Positions 39,461-47,818 of a stretch of 64,000 bases of DNA are shown here, piece after piece. This DNA is from an uncultured Clostridia bacterium. GTDB taxonomy: Bacteria; Bacillota; Clostridia; Oscillospirales; Acutalibacteraceae. The notes beneath the pieces were generated by a model. That model did no database searches. It was not told the origin of the DNA and was given only the letters and a program-made list of their open reading frames with translations. A program made the translations under genes and the position numbers. Position 1 is the stretch's first letter; each line of letters starts with the position of its first letter. The stretch covers positions 1 to 64,000 of the forward strand of contig CANQGM010000011.1 in the NCBI GenBank assembly GCA_947623205.1. Reading direction: 5' to 3'.

Positions 39461-40162
39461 ATGGAATTTATTGCAAATGAGGGCAAAAACGTAGAAATTA
39501 CAGTAAACGGAAATACATATATGCGCCATGCAATCAAGACCCATTTTGTTCGTCAGGGTGAAGATTATATTGAGATTTTCAAAAAATATGCTGTGCCTGT
39601 TTATAAGGAGGGCGACATTGTTTCTTCAAGTGAAAAAATCATTGCGCTTTGCCAGAACAGAGTGGTAAAAAGAGAGGATCTTAAAATTGGTTTTTGGGCT
39701 AAGCTTCTGTCAAAATTCGCTTCGCATCCCGATACGGGAGTAGGTGTAGGGGAAACAATAAAAATGCAATATGCAATTTCAAAGGTCGGTTTGCCGAGAG
39801 TTTTGTGGGCAAGCATTGCCGGAGGCATTTGCAAAATTTTCGGTAAACACGGCGTATTCTATGAAATTGTAGGTCAGGAGGTAGCTGGTCTTGACGGGTT
39901 TTATGACCACATATGGACAGAATACCGCGACATAGGAATTGAAAATCCGGAAAATCCGTCGGGCGTCTGCGATGAAATAAAAGAAAAACTCGGCATAAGC
40001 TGTATGATTGTTGACGCAAATGACCTTGGACAGGAGATACTCGGTTATTCCTCTGACATTACTTTGTCTGAAGAAGAACTTCACGGAATTATCAGCGATA
40101 ACCCCTGCGGTCAGGGCAAGCAGACAACTCCGCTTATTCTTATTCGCAAAAAATCCGAATAA
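39461..40162 (+). CDS. coenzyme F420-0:L-glutamate ligase-like (CofE-like) family protein
   Basis: HFVRQGEDYIEIFKKYAVPVYKEGDIVSSSEKIIALCQNR; IVDANDLGQEILG; TPLILIRKK. Confidence 0.75.
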   Translation: MEFIANEGKNVEITVNGNTYMRHAIKTHFVRQGEDYIEIFKKYAVPVYKEGDIVSSSEKIIALCQNRVVKREDLKIGFWAKLLSKFASHPDTGVGVGETIKMQYAISKVGLPRVLWASIAGGICKIFGKHGVFYEIVGQEVAGLDGFYDHIWTEYRDIGIENPENPSGVCDEIKEKLGISCMIVDANDLGQEILGYSSDITLSEEELHGIISDNPCGQGKQTTPLILIRKKSE

Positions 40163-40249
40163 TTTACAATTTTTTATAAATTTATTTTATCATAAATTTT
40201 GTTTAATAACAATAGCGCTTATTTATAATAATATAATATTTATTCTAAG

Positions 40250-40579
40250 CTAAAGAGCCTCGAAAAATTCCTTTTTGCTCATAAGCTTTGCAAAACCGTA
40301 GTCTTTGCATATGGTTTCGCAAATTTTTCTTGTTTCTTCGTCCATATCGCAGTCAAGGCAAATTACGTAATCATTTTTACCTCTGCTTATCCATTTGACC
40401 TTTGCAGCGGCACTTCTGAGAATAAATTCAGCGTCGTCACACTTACCGCTGATAGGAGCGACAAACATTATTAAACTGTCTTTATTATTTTTGAAAAGAA
40501 AATATGATAAATCCCGAACAAACGCAATTATGCCGATAACTGCAAAAATAACAAGTACAGCAGCTGAAAAAATCTGCAT
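40250..40579 (-). CDS. hypothetical single-TM protein
   Basis: internal start at 40579 with GAGGTG SD on the minus strand; N-terminal TM. Confidence 0.65.
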   Translation of the reverse strand: MQIFSAAVLVIFAVIGIIAFVRDLSYFLFKNNKDSLIMFVAPISGKCDDAEFILRSAAAKVKWISRGKNDYVICLDCDMDEETRKICETICKDYGFAKLMSKKEFFEAL

Positions 40580-40697
40580 ATAATTCACCTCACTACATTT
40601 TATTATAAAAATCATAAAGAGTTCGGTATAATTCAATTTTGTTTTGTAACAATATATTTAGCGGAATATCCGCACAAATTTTTTTGAGGTGAATAAA

Positions 40698-40880
40698 ATG
40701 GCAGACAACTCATATGCAAACCAGAGCATTATGTGCACAGTAACAAGCTGCAAAAATCATAATAACACAAAAAATTTCTGCTCACTCGAATCAATAAAAG
40801 TCGGCACACATGAACAAAACCCAACAGTATGTCAGTGTACAGACTGTCAGAGCTTTGAAGCAAAGTGCGACTGCAAGTAA
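40698..40880 (+). CDS. DUF1540-like Cys-rich small protein
   Basis: CTVTSCKNHNNTKNFCSLESIKVG...CQCTDCQSFEAKCDCK; GAGGTG SD. Confidence 0.85.
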   Translation: MADNSYANQSIMCTVTSCKNHNNTKNFCSLESIKVGTHEQNPTVCQCTDCQSFEAKCDCK

Positions 40881-40908
40881 AACAAATAGGTTAAATATTA
40901 AATTATTT

Positions 40909-40948
40909 GCAAAACTCCCTCAGACGTAAAAGGCTGAGGGAGTTTTGC
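40909..40948 (+). terminator. terminator-like hairpin
   Basis: perfect 15-bp arms GCAAAACTCCCTCAG/CTGAGGGAGTTTTGC. Confidence 0.85.
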
Positions 40949-41115
40949 TGTAAATGCATTAGGATGATAATAAATTGATTTTACAATGAATACTAAGCAG
41001 TAAAAAATTTATAATAATAGTGTCAGCCGTAGGTGTGCAACTGCGCCTGCGGATTTTAATTGAGTTTATAAAATTGCAAAGCAATATATATCAATGAAAA
41101 AGGAGTAAACAAAGG

Positions 41116-42048
41116 GTGGAAATTTTTACATCTGTAATTTTTCAAATTGCCGTTTTATTCTCCTTTATTTTTGTTGGATTTATTCTGCGCAAGGGCAATT
41201 TTATTCCCGAGGAAAGCTCGGTTGTTTTTTCAAAGCTTGAAAACAGAATTTTTATGCCTGCCGTTGTAATAAATACATTTTGGACAAACTGTACTGTCAA
41301 GAATATTTCTGAAAAATGGACATACATTGTTTACAGCTTCTGCTTGCTTGCGTTTTGTGTGCTTGCGGGTTTTATAATAGGCAGGTTTCTCGGCAAAACT
41401 CCATATTTGCAAAAAATTTACAGATACTCAATTTCAGTTTCAAATTTTGGATTTGTGGGAACTGCTATGGTGTCCGGAATTTACGGAGCAGACAGCATAG
41501 AGCTATTTGACTATTTAATGTTTACTCTTCCGCTGAATATGTTTACCTATTCAATAGGTATAGCGTGGCTTGTTCCCGACAGCGGAAAAGGTCTTACTTT
41601 TAAATCATTTTTAAATCCTATTTTTGTGTCGTTATTTATAGGAGGCGCGCTTGGACTTTTATCAGTGCCGAGATTTCCGATTTTTGTAAGAATAATAACG
41701 GATTCGGCAGATTGTATGGCTCCTATTGCAATGATACTGACAGGCTTTGTTATAGGAAGTTATAAACTGCGTTCATTGCTTAATCATTGGCAAACCTATA
41801 CTGTTGCCGTGATAAGGCTTATAGTTTTGCCGTCCATTTTTGTAATTGTTTTAAAACTCATCGGTACTCCCGGCGAAATAATAGTAGCAACTCTTTGCGC
41901 TCATGCAATGCCCCTTGGACTTAATACTGTAATCATTCCTTCGGCATACGGGGAAAATCCCAAAGCCGGTGCAAGTATGGCATTAGTTTCTCAGCTTATG
42001 TCAATAATAACTATACCTACTTTGTTCCTTATTTTCAGTCCTGCGTAG
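41116..42048 (+). CDS. AEC (auxin efflux carrier) family transporter
   Basis: GTG start; ~10 TM; SVSNFGFVGTAMVSGIYG; LCAHAMPLGLNTVIIPSAYGENPKAGASMALVSQLMSI. Confidence 0.88.
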   Translation: MEIFTSVIFQIAVLFSFIFVGFILRKGNFIPEESSVVFSKLENRIFMPAVVINTFWTNCTVKNISEKWTYIVYSFCLLAFCVLAGFIIGRFLGKTPYLQKIYRYSISVSNFGFVGTAMVSGIYGADSIELFDYLMFTLPLNMFTYSIGIAWLVPDSGKGLTFKSFLNPIFVSLFIGGALGLLSVPRFPIFVRIITDSADCMAPIAMILTGFVIGSYKLRSLLNHWQTYTVAVIRLIVLPSIFVIVLKLIGTPGEIIVATLCAHAMPLGLNTVIIPSAYGENPKAGASMALVSQLMSIITIPTLFLIFSPA

Positions 42049-42089
42049 TTCAGAATAAAATTATACAGATTTAAAAATTTAAGTTATTT

Positions 42090-42117
42090 TGCGGCGGTTG
42101 ATCCGCCGTATTTTTTT
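42090..42117 (+). terminator. Rho-independent terminator
   Basis: CGGCGG-TTGAT-CCGCCG-TATTTTTTT. Confidence 0.9.
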
Positions 42118-42167
42118 ATTATTATGTTTTATATTAAAAAATAAATAAAAAAATTTTAAAATACCTA

Positions 42168-42195
42168 TTGACAAATTAGAAATATATGTTATTAT
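42168..42195 (+). promoter_or_regulatory. putative sigma-A promoter of metY-cysK
   Basis: TTGACA (42168-42173), 16-nt spacer, TATTAT (42190-42195), overlapping TATAAT at 42195-42200. Confidence 0.6.
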
Positions 42196-42211
42196 ATAAT
42201 CAAAACCAAAA

Positions 42212-42228
42212 CCTATTAAATGAATAGG
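42212..42228 (+). promoter_or_regulatory. palindromic operator candidate
   Basis: perfect CCTATT-AAATG-AATAGG just downstream of the -10; additional CCTATT at 42164-42169. Confidence 0.5.
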
Positions 42229-42250
42229 AAATATAGGAAAAGGTGATTTG

Positions 42251-42295
42251 ATGATTTTAAAATTAATACGATGTTGTTATGACACACGAATGTGA
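42251..42295 (+). CDS. candidate leader peptide MILKLIRCCYDTRM
   Basis: 14 codons plus TGA, strong AAAAGGTGA SD 5-6 nt upstream, tandem TGT Cys codons, precedes the metY-cysK genes. Confidence 0.6.
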   Translation: MILKLIRCCYDTRM

Positions 42296-42368
42296 TACAT
42301 ATATTTTGTCATATAGAAAGTGATAATATAAACATAACATCATATATTTAATGAAAAGAGGAAATAAA

Positions 42369-43664
42369 ATGAGCATTTTTAAAGACAGGAAGCTGCACTT
42401 TGAAACACTTCAGCTTCACGTAGGACAGGAAAACGCGGACCCGGCAACAGACGCAAGAGCAGTTCCTATTTACGCAACGACTTCTTATGTATTTCATAAC
42501 AGTAAGCACGCTGCCGACCGTTTCGGACTCAGAGATGCAGGCAACATCTACGGCAGACTTACAAATCCGACGCAGGATATTTTTGAGCAGAGAATGGCAG
42601 CTCTTGAAGGCGGTACGGCAGCGCTTGCGGTTGCATCGGGTGCAGCGGCAATAACATATACGATTCAGGCGCTTGCAAACGCAGGCGACAATATTGTGTC
42701 TGCAAAAACGATTTACGGCGGTTCTTACAATCTTTTTGAGCATACACTCTCAAATTACGGAATAACAACAACTTTTGTAGACCCTGACGAAGAGGGTGCT
42801 TTTGAAAAAGCAATCAACGATAAAACAAAGGCTGTATTTATTGAATCGCTCGGCAACCCAAATTCAAATATTATAGATATTAAAGAAGTAGCGGAAATTG
42901 CACACGCACATAATATACCGCTTGTAATTGACAGTACGTTTGCAACCCCGTATTTATTAAAACCGTTTGAATACGGTGCGGACATTGTGGTTCATTCGGC
43001 AACAAAGTTTATTGGAGGACACGGCACGGCTATCGGCGGAGTAATTGTTGAAAGCGGTAATTTTGACTGGGAAGCGTCGGGCAAATTCCCGCAGTTTTCA
43101 GAGCCGAACCCGTCATATCACGGTGCAGTATTCACAAAAGCGGCACCCGGGGCAGCTTTTGTTACATATATACGCGCAATACTTCTTCGTGATACCGGCG
43201 CTACGCTTTCGCCGTTCCATGCTTTTATTTTTCTTCAGGGACTTGAAACACTCTCACTGAGGGTTGAACGCCATATTTTTAATGCACTTAAGGTGGTGGA
43301 ATTTCTCAGTAAACATCCAAAGGTAGAAAGTGTAAATCATCCTTCACTGCCGTCTTCTCCGTACAATGAGCTGTATAAAAAATATTTTCCTAACGGCGCA
43401 GGCTCGATATTTACCTTTGAAATTAAGGGAGGGGCAGAGGATGCACAGAAATTTATTGACAATCTTAAAGTGTTTTCGCTTCTTGCAAATGTAGCTGATG
43501 TTAAATCACTTGCAATTCACCCCGCAAGCACAACTCATTCGCAGCTTACGGAGGATGAACTTATTGAACAGGGCATTAAACCAAACACTGTAAGGCTTTC
43601 GATAGGTACGGAACATATTGACGATATAATTTATGATTTACAAGAGGCTTTTAAAGCAGTATAA
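42369..43664 (+). CDS. metY: O-acetylhomoserine/O-acetylserine sulfhydrylase (Cys/Met metabolism PLP enzyme)
   Basis: LHFETLQLHVGQE, PIYATTSYVF, DIVVHSATKFIGGHGTAIGG. Confidence 0.95.
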   Translation: MSIFKDRKLHFETLQLHVGQENADPATDARAVPIYATTSYVFHNSKHAADRFGLRDAGNIYGRLTNPTQDIFEQRMAALEGGTAALAVASGAAAITYTIQALANAGDNIVSAKTIYGGSYNLFEHTLSNYGITTTFVDPDEEGAFEKAINDKTKAVFIESLGNPNSNIIDIKEVAEIAHAHNIPLVIDSTFATPYLLKPFEYGADIVVHSATKFIGGHGTAIGGVIVESGNFDWEASGKFPQFSEPNPSYHGAVFTKAAPGAAFVTYIRAILLRDTGATLSPFHAFIFLQGLETLSLRVERHIFNALKVVEFLSKHPKVESVNHPSLPSSPYNELYKKYFPNGAGSIFTFEIKGGAEDAQKFIDNLKVFSLLANVADVKSLAIHPASTTHSQLTEDELIEQGIKPNTVRLSIGTEHIDDIIYDLQEAFKAV

Positions 43665-43687
43665 CATATTGAAAGGACTTGATATAT

Positions 43688-44617
43688 ATGGCTAAAATTT
43701 TTGAAAGTGTAACAGACCTAATCGGCAAAACCCCAATAGTAGAATTTAAAAACATTGAAAAAAAGAATGGCATTAATGCAAGAATTCTTGTAAAGCTTGA
43801 GCTTTTTAATCCTGCCGGAAGCGTTAAAGACAGAATTGCAAAGGCAATGATAGAAGACGCCGAGTCAAAAGGGATTCTTAAAAAGGGTTCAACGATTATT
43901 GAGCCTACATCAGGAAATACAGGCATAGGTCTTGCATCGGTAGCAACCGCAAAAGGTTACAGGGCAATTCTTACAATGCCCGAAACAATGAGTGTTGAAA
44001 GAAGAAATTTGCTTAAAGCGTATGGCGCGGAAATTGTGCTTACCGACGGAAGCAAGGGTATGAGCGGCGCCATTGCAAAGGCAAACGAACTTAAAGAAGA
44101 AATTAACGGGAGCGTTATTCTCGGACAGTTTGTAAATCCCGCTAACCCTGCTATACATTTTGCAACAACAGGTCCCGAAATATGGAAGGACACAGACGGT
44201 AATGTAGATATTTTTGTTGCCGGCGTAGGAACAGGCGGAACATTAAGCGGCGTCGGCAAGTATTTAAAATCGCAGAATCCGAATGTTAAGATAGTTGCTG
44301 TTGAACCCGAGTCGTCTCCCGTACTTTCGCAGGGGCACGGAGGTCCTCACAAAATACAGGGTATCGGTGCAGGCTTTGTTCCCGAAACACTTGACACCGA
44401 AATATATAATGAGGTAGTTGCTGTCTCAAACGAGTCAGCATTTGAGACAGCAAATGAAATTGCAAAAACCGAAGGCGTACTTGTGGGAATTTCTTCGGGA
44501 GCGGCGTTATGGGCGGCTCTTGAGATTGCAAAGCGTTCTGAAAACAAAGGAAAAACAATAGTTGCTTTACTTCCCGACACAGGCGAGCGTTATCTTTCAA
44601 CAGGTATTTATAAATAA
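43688..44617 (+). CDS. cysK: cysteine synthase A
   Basis: [52 protein letters not shown]. Confidence 0.97.
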   Translation: MAKIFESVTDLIGKTPIVEFKNIEKKNGINARILVKLELFNPAGSVKDRIAKAMIEDAESKGILKKGSTIIEPTSGNTGIGLASVATAKGYRAILTMPETMSVERRNLLKAYGAEIVLTDGSKGMSGAIAKANELKEEINGSVILGQFVNPANPAIHFATTGPEIWKDTDGNVDIFVAGVGTGGTLSGVGKYLKSQNPNVKIVAVEPESSPVLSQGHGGPHKIQGIGAGFVPETLDTEIYNEVVAVSNESAFETANEIAKTEGVLVGISSGAALWAALEIAKRSENKGKTIVALLPDTGERYLSTGIYK

Positions 44618-44648
44618 AAAGTGTTTTGCATCTTGTAAAAAACACTTT
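44618..44648 (+). terminator. hairpin downstream of cysK
   Basis: AAAGTGTTTT...AAAACACTTT. Confidence 0.5.
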
Positions 44649-44662
44649 AAAATGATATTATT

Positions 44663-44702
44663 TATCAGGGCGTGTTTGAAATTTTTCAAATACGCCCTGA
44701 TA
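44663..44702. repeat. long perfect-type inverted repeat
   Basis: TATCAGGGCGTgTTTGAA-attt-TTCAAAtACGCCCTGATA. Confidence 0.7.
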
Positions 44703-44745
44703 CTAAACAAAATATTATTTTAATTTGTAATATTGCGGTGATTTG

Positions 44746-45360
44746 ATGACAAAAATTAAAATCTGCGGAATAACATCTTTTGCAGACATAGACTGTATAA
44801 ATGAATATAAGCCGGATTATGCCGGATTTGTTATGTTTTTTCCTAAAAGCAGAAGAAATATATCTGCCGATACAGCAAAGCAGTTGCTTAGCAGGCTTGA
44901 CAAAAGCATAAAGAGCGTTGCGGTAACAGTTTCGCCAACTCCGGAGCAGGTAAAATCGGCAGAGGACTTAGGATTTGATTTTATACAAATTCACGGAGAA
45001 CTTTATGAAGACACGCTTAAAAGTACGTCGATTCCGATTTTGCGCGCATTTAATGTTACTGATATTAACAGCTTTGAAAAGTACAAAAAGTGTGAAAAAA
45101 TTGCGGGATATGTTTTTGATTCCCGAACTCCTGGCAGCGGACAGACATTTGATTGGAATATTCTAAAAAATATTCCCATAAACGGCAAAACCTTTATTCT
45201 TGCGGGCGGACTTGATCCTGAAAATGTTGCCCGGGCAATAAATCTTATTCATCCGGACGGAGTTGATGTCAGCTCGGGCGTTGAAAGTGACGGAGTACCG
45301 GGAAAAGACAAAAAGAAAATTGAATTGTTTGTAAATAATGTTCGCAATGCCTATTTATGA
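44746..45360 (+). CDS. trpF: phosphoribosylanthranilate isomerase
   Basis: KIKICGITSFADID, DYAGFVMFFPKSRRN, ILAGGLDPENVARAI, GVDVSSGVE. Confidence 0.95.
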   Translation: MTKIKICGITSFADIDCINEYKPDYAGFVMFFPKSRRNISADTAKQLLSRLDKSIKSVAVTVSPTPEQVKSAEDLGFDFIQIHGELYEDTLKSTSIPILRAFNVTDINSFEKYKKCEKIAGYVFDSRTPGSGQTFDWNILKNIPINGKTFILAGGLDPENVARAINLIHPDGVDVSSGVESDGVPGKDKKKIELFVNNVRNAYL

Positions 45361-45412
45361 GAGTAATTATTTATTGGGTCATTTATTTTACAGATAGAAA
45401 TGGAAAAAACTG

Positions 45413-45440
45413 TTGACAAGCCGTTTAATTATGATATAAT
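45413..45440 (+). promoter_or_regulatory. sigma-A promoter for rpsF-ssb-rpsR
   Basis: TTGACA-16 nt-TATAAT. Confidence 0.85.
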
Positions 45441-45465
45441 ATTATCTGTTGTAATGTGCAACAAA

Positions 45466-45501
45466 TCCTTGCGGTGAAAACCGCCGAAAAGTCCAGAAGG
45501 A
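45466..45501 (+). promoter_or_regulatory. candidate S6:S18 autoregulatory leader hairpin
   Basis: TCCTT-GCGG-TGAAAA-CCGC-CG...-AAGGA; 3' arm overlaps the rpsF SD; CCG next to inner stem. Confidence 0.5.
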
Positions 45502-45512
45502 GGTGCAGTAAA

Positions 45513-45809
45513 ATGGCAGTAACAGCTAATTACGAAACAGTAATGATTATTTCAATGACAAAGGGCGAAGAAGGTATTCAGGCAATAGTAGAAAAATTTA
45601 AAGCCCTCATTGAAAAGAATGCCACTTTAAAAAATGTTGACGAATGGGGTAAGAGAAAGCTTGCTTACCTTATCAACAAAGAAAGTGAAGGTTACTATGT
45701 TCTTTTTAATTTTGAAAGTACAGCCGAGTTCCCTGCAGAACTTGACCGTGTTTACAAAATTACAGACGGTGTAATGCGTTCACTTATAATTAAGAAAGAA
45801 AACGAATAA
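45513..45809 (+). CDS. rpsF: 30S ribosomal protein S6
   Basis: start behind GGAGG SD; NYETVMIISMTKGEE...NVDEWGKRKLAYLINKESEGYYVLFNFE. Confidence 0.97.
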   Translation: MAVTANYETVMIISMTKGEEGIQAIVEKFKALIEKNATLKNVDEWGKRKLAYLINKESEGYYVLFNFESTAEFPAELDRVYKITDGVMRSLIIKKENE

Positions 45810-45850
45810 TCACATTGTAGGGAATATCCCGAATTACGAAAGGACAAGAA

Positions 45851-46318
45851 ATGTTAAACAGAGTAATTTTAATGGGCAGACTTGTGTCTGACCCTGAATT
45901 AAAGACAACAGGAACAGGTATAAGTGTAACGAGCTTTCGCATTGCGGTTGACCGCAGTTATGTTAAGAGCGGCGAAGAACGCAAAGCAAACTTTTTTGAT
46001 ATTGTTTGCTGGCGCGGCACAGCAGAGTTTGTTTGCCGCTATTTTGGCAAGGGCTCGCTTATTGCAGTTGAGGGTCAGCTCCAGAGCCGTACCTATCAGG
46101 CAAAAGACGGCACTAACCGTTATGTTGTTGAGGTCGTTGCAGATAATGTTTCGTTCACGGGAGAACGCCGTGAAAATTCAGGAGCATACAACGCATCAAA
46201 CGGCGGCAATCAGTCGTATCATCAGAATATTGATTCTCAGGAGCCGCCAGAAGCATATCAGAGCGGTTCAAACTCTGATTTTCAGGATATGCCGCTTGAC
46301 GATGACTTACCGTTTTAA
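45851..46318 (+). CDS. ssb: single-stranded DNA-binding protein
   Basis: MLNRVILMGRLVSDPELKTTGTG...acidic tail MPLDDDLPF. Confidence 0.98.
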   Translation: MLNRVILMGRLVSDPELKTTGTGISVTSFRIAVDRSYVKSGEERKANFFDIVCWRGTAEFVCRYFGKGSLIAVEGQLQSRTYQAKDGTNRYVVEVVADNVSFTGERRENSGAYNASNGGNQSYHQNIDSQEPPEAYQSGSNSDFQDMPLDDDLPF

Positions 46319-46363
46319 TTAATTCTTGATTGTAATAATTCTCATTGAAAGGAGAACATCAAA

Positions 46364-46603
46364 ATGGCAGACAGACCAATGAACCGTGGCAAAAAGGCCC
46401 GTAAAAAAGTTTGCGGATTCTGTGTTGACAAGGTAGAACATATTGATTACAAAGACATTGCACGTCTTCGTCGTTATATGTCTGAAAGAGGAAAAATTCT
46501 TCCCCGTCGTGTAACAGGAACTTGTGCAAAGCATCAGCGTGACCTTACAATTGCTATTAAGCGTGCCCGTCACCTTGCTTTACTTCCTTACTCATCTGAC
46601 TAA
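46364..46603 (+). CDS. rpsR: 30S ribosomal protein S18
   Basis: [53 protein letters not shown]. Confidence 0.98.
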   Translation: MADRPMNRGKKARKKVCGFCVDKVEHIDYKDIARLRRYMSERGKILPRRVTGTCAKHQRDLTIAIKRARHLALLPYSSD

Positions 46604-46642
46604 AGGAATAAGTTTAAATTATTAAAGTTATAATATAAGTAT

Positions 46643-46670
46643 AAACGGCAGTCATTGTGACTGCCGTTTT
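46643..46670 (+). terminator. Rho-independent terminator after rpsR
   Basis: AAACGGCAGTCA-TTG-TGACTGCCGTTTTT. Confidence 0.92.
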
Positions 46671-46705
46671 TCAATATTGTTGACTGTAAGCCTGAATTAA
46701 AAGTA

Positions 46706-46740
46706 AAAAAATACCGTTCCGATTATGCGGAACGGATTTT
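46706..46740 (-). terminator. Rho-independent terminator after rpmB
   Basis: minus strand CCGTTCC-gcataatc-GGAACGG-TATTTTTTT. Confidence 0.88.
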
Positions 46741-46759
46741 AAATCAGTAATTTGTAAAA

Positions 46760-46948
46760 TCAGTTAGCTCTGGTAACATTACCTGAACGTAGGCAACGGG
46801 TGCAAGCATATACACGCTTTGGTGAACCGTTAACTATAGCCTTAACACGTTGAACGTTGGGCTTCCATGTCCTGTTAGAACGTCTGTGTGAGTGAGATAC
46901 CTTAATGCCGAACTTTACATCCTTACCGCAGAATTCACATTTTGCCAT
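46760..46948 (-). CDS. rpmB: 50S ribosomal protein L28
   Basis: MAKCEFCGKDVKFGIKVSHSHRRSNRTWKPNVQRVK; GGAGG SD. Confidence 0.97.
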   Translation of the reverse strand: MAKCEFCGKDVKFGIKVSHSHRRSNRTWKPNVQRVKAIVNGSPKRVYACTRCLRSGNVTRAN

Positions 46949-47111
46949 GCGTCTGCACCTCCTTAAGAAAATAAAATATATTTCTAACTTTGTTATAATA
47001 TCAGAAATTGGGAGAAAAAGCAAGTGTTTTTTTAAAATTTCCTGTCTTGTTTTTTATTATGATTTATTATATAATATTATTTAATTAAAAACTATTGTTT
47101 TGGAGGACTTT

Positions 47112-47807
47112 ATGCTATCGCTCCTATTAAGCGGCAACTTTGACCTTCCGTCTGTTGTTGCTGAAATTCTTGCAGTGCTTTTAATTATTTTTTTAATACT
47201 TCCTTTTCATGAATGGGCGCACGCATTCACCGCTTCACTGCTTGGTGATAGGGCTATGAGGGGCAGAGGAAGATTAACATTTAATCCGCTTAATCACATT
47301 GATCCTTTTGGTGCCTTATGTATGCTTTTGTTTGGATTTGGATGGGCAAAGGCTGTTCCTGTTGACCCGCGCAGTTTCAAACATCCAAAACTCGGAATGG
47401 CAATTACCGCGCTTATGGGGCCTGTTGCTAACTTGGTTGCGGCTCTGGCGGGAATGTTGGTTTATAATACGATATACACTTTTGCTGTTAGTTTTTATAC
47501 AACTACATTAGGAGTATTTCTGGAAATTTTTCTTTTATTTTATATTCAGTGTAATATAGGCCTTGCAATATTCAACCTTATACCTATACCTCCTCTTGAC
47601 GGTTCTAAAATTCTGTTTCTTTTTCTTCCCGATGAGGCAGTTGATTTTTGTTACAGAAACTCATCCATATTTTTTGTTATTCTTTTTGCGTTTCTCTTTA
47701 CAGGATGGCTGGGCAGCTTGCTTGGCTGGGTAACAAACATTGTAGAACAAGGTCTTTTTTGGATATCATCATTGCCGTTCAGTTTTTTTATTAATGGCTC
47801 ATATTAG
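47112..47807 (+). CDS. site-2 protease family (M50-like) membrane protein
   Basis: LPFHEWAHAFTASLLGD (HExxH), NLIPIPPLDGSKIL (NPxPxDG-like). Confidence 0.92.
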   Translation: MLSLLLSGNFDLPSVVAEILAVLLIIFLILPFHEWAHAFTASLLGDRAMRGRGRLTFNPLNHIDPFGALCMLLFGFGWAKAVPVDPRSFKHPKLGMAITALMGPVANLVAALAGMLVYNTIYTFAVSFYTTTLGVFLEIFLLFYIQCNIGLAIFNLIPIPPLDGSKILFLFLPDEAVDFCYRNSSIFFVILFAFLFTGWLGSLLGWVTNIVEQGLFWISSLPFSFFINGSY

Positions 47808-47818
47808 GAGGGGGACTT

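Noticed and set aside
45456-45512. N-terminal extension of rpsF
   Set aside because: Overlaps the leader hairpin and SD; S6 homology begins at 45513.
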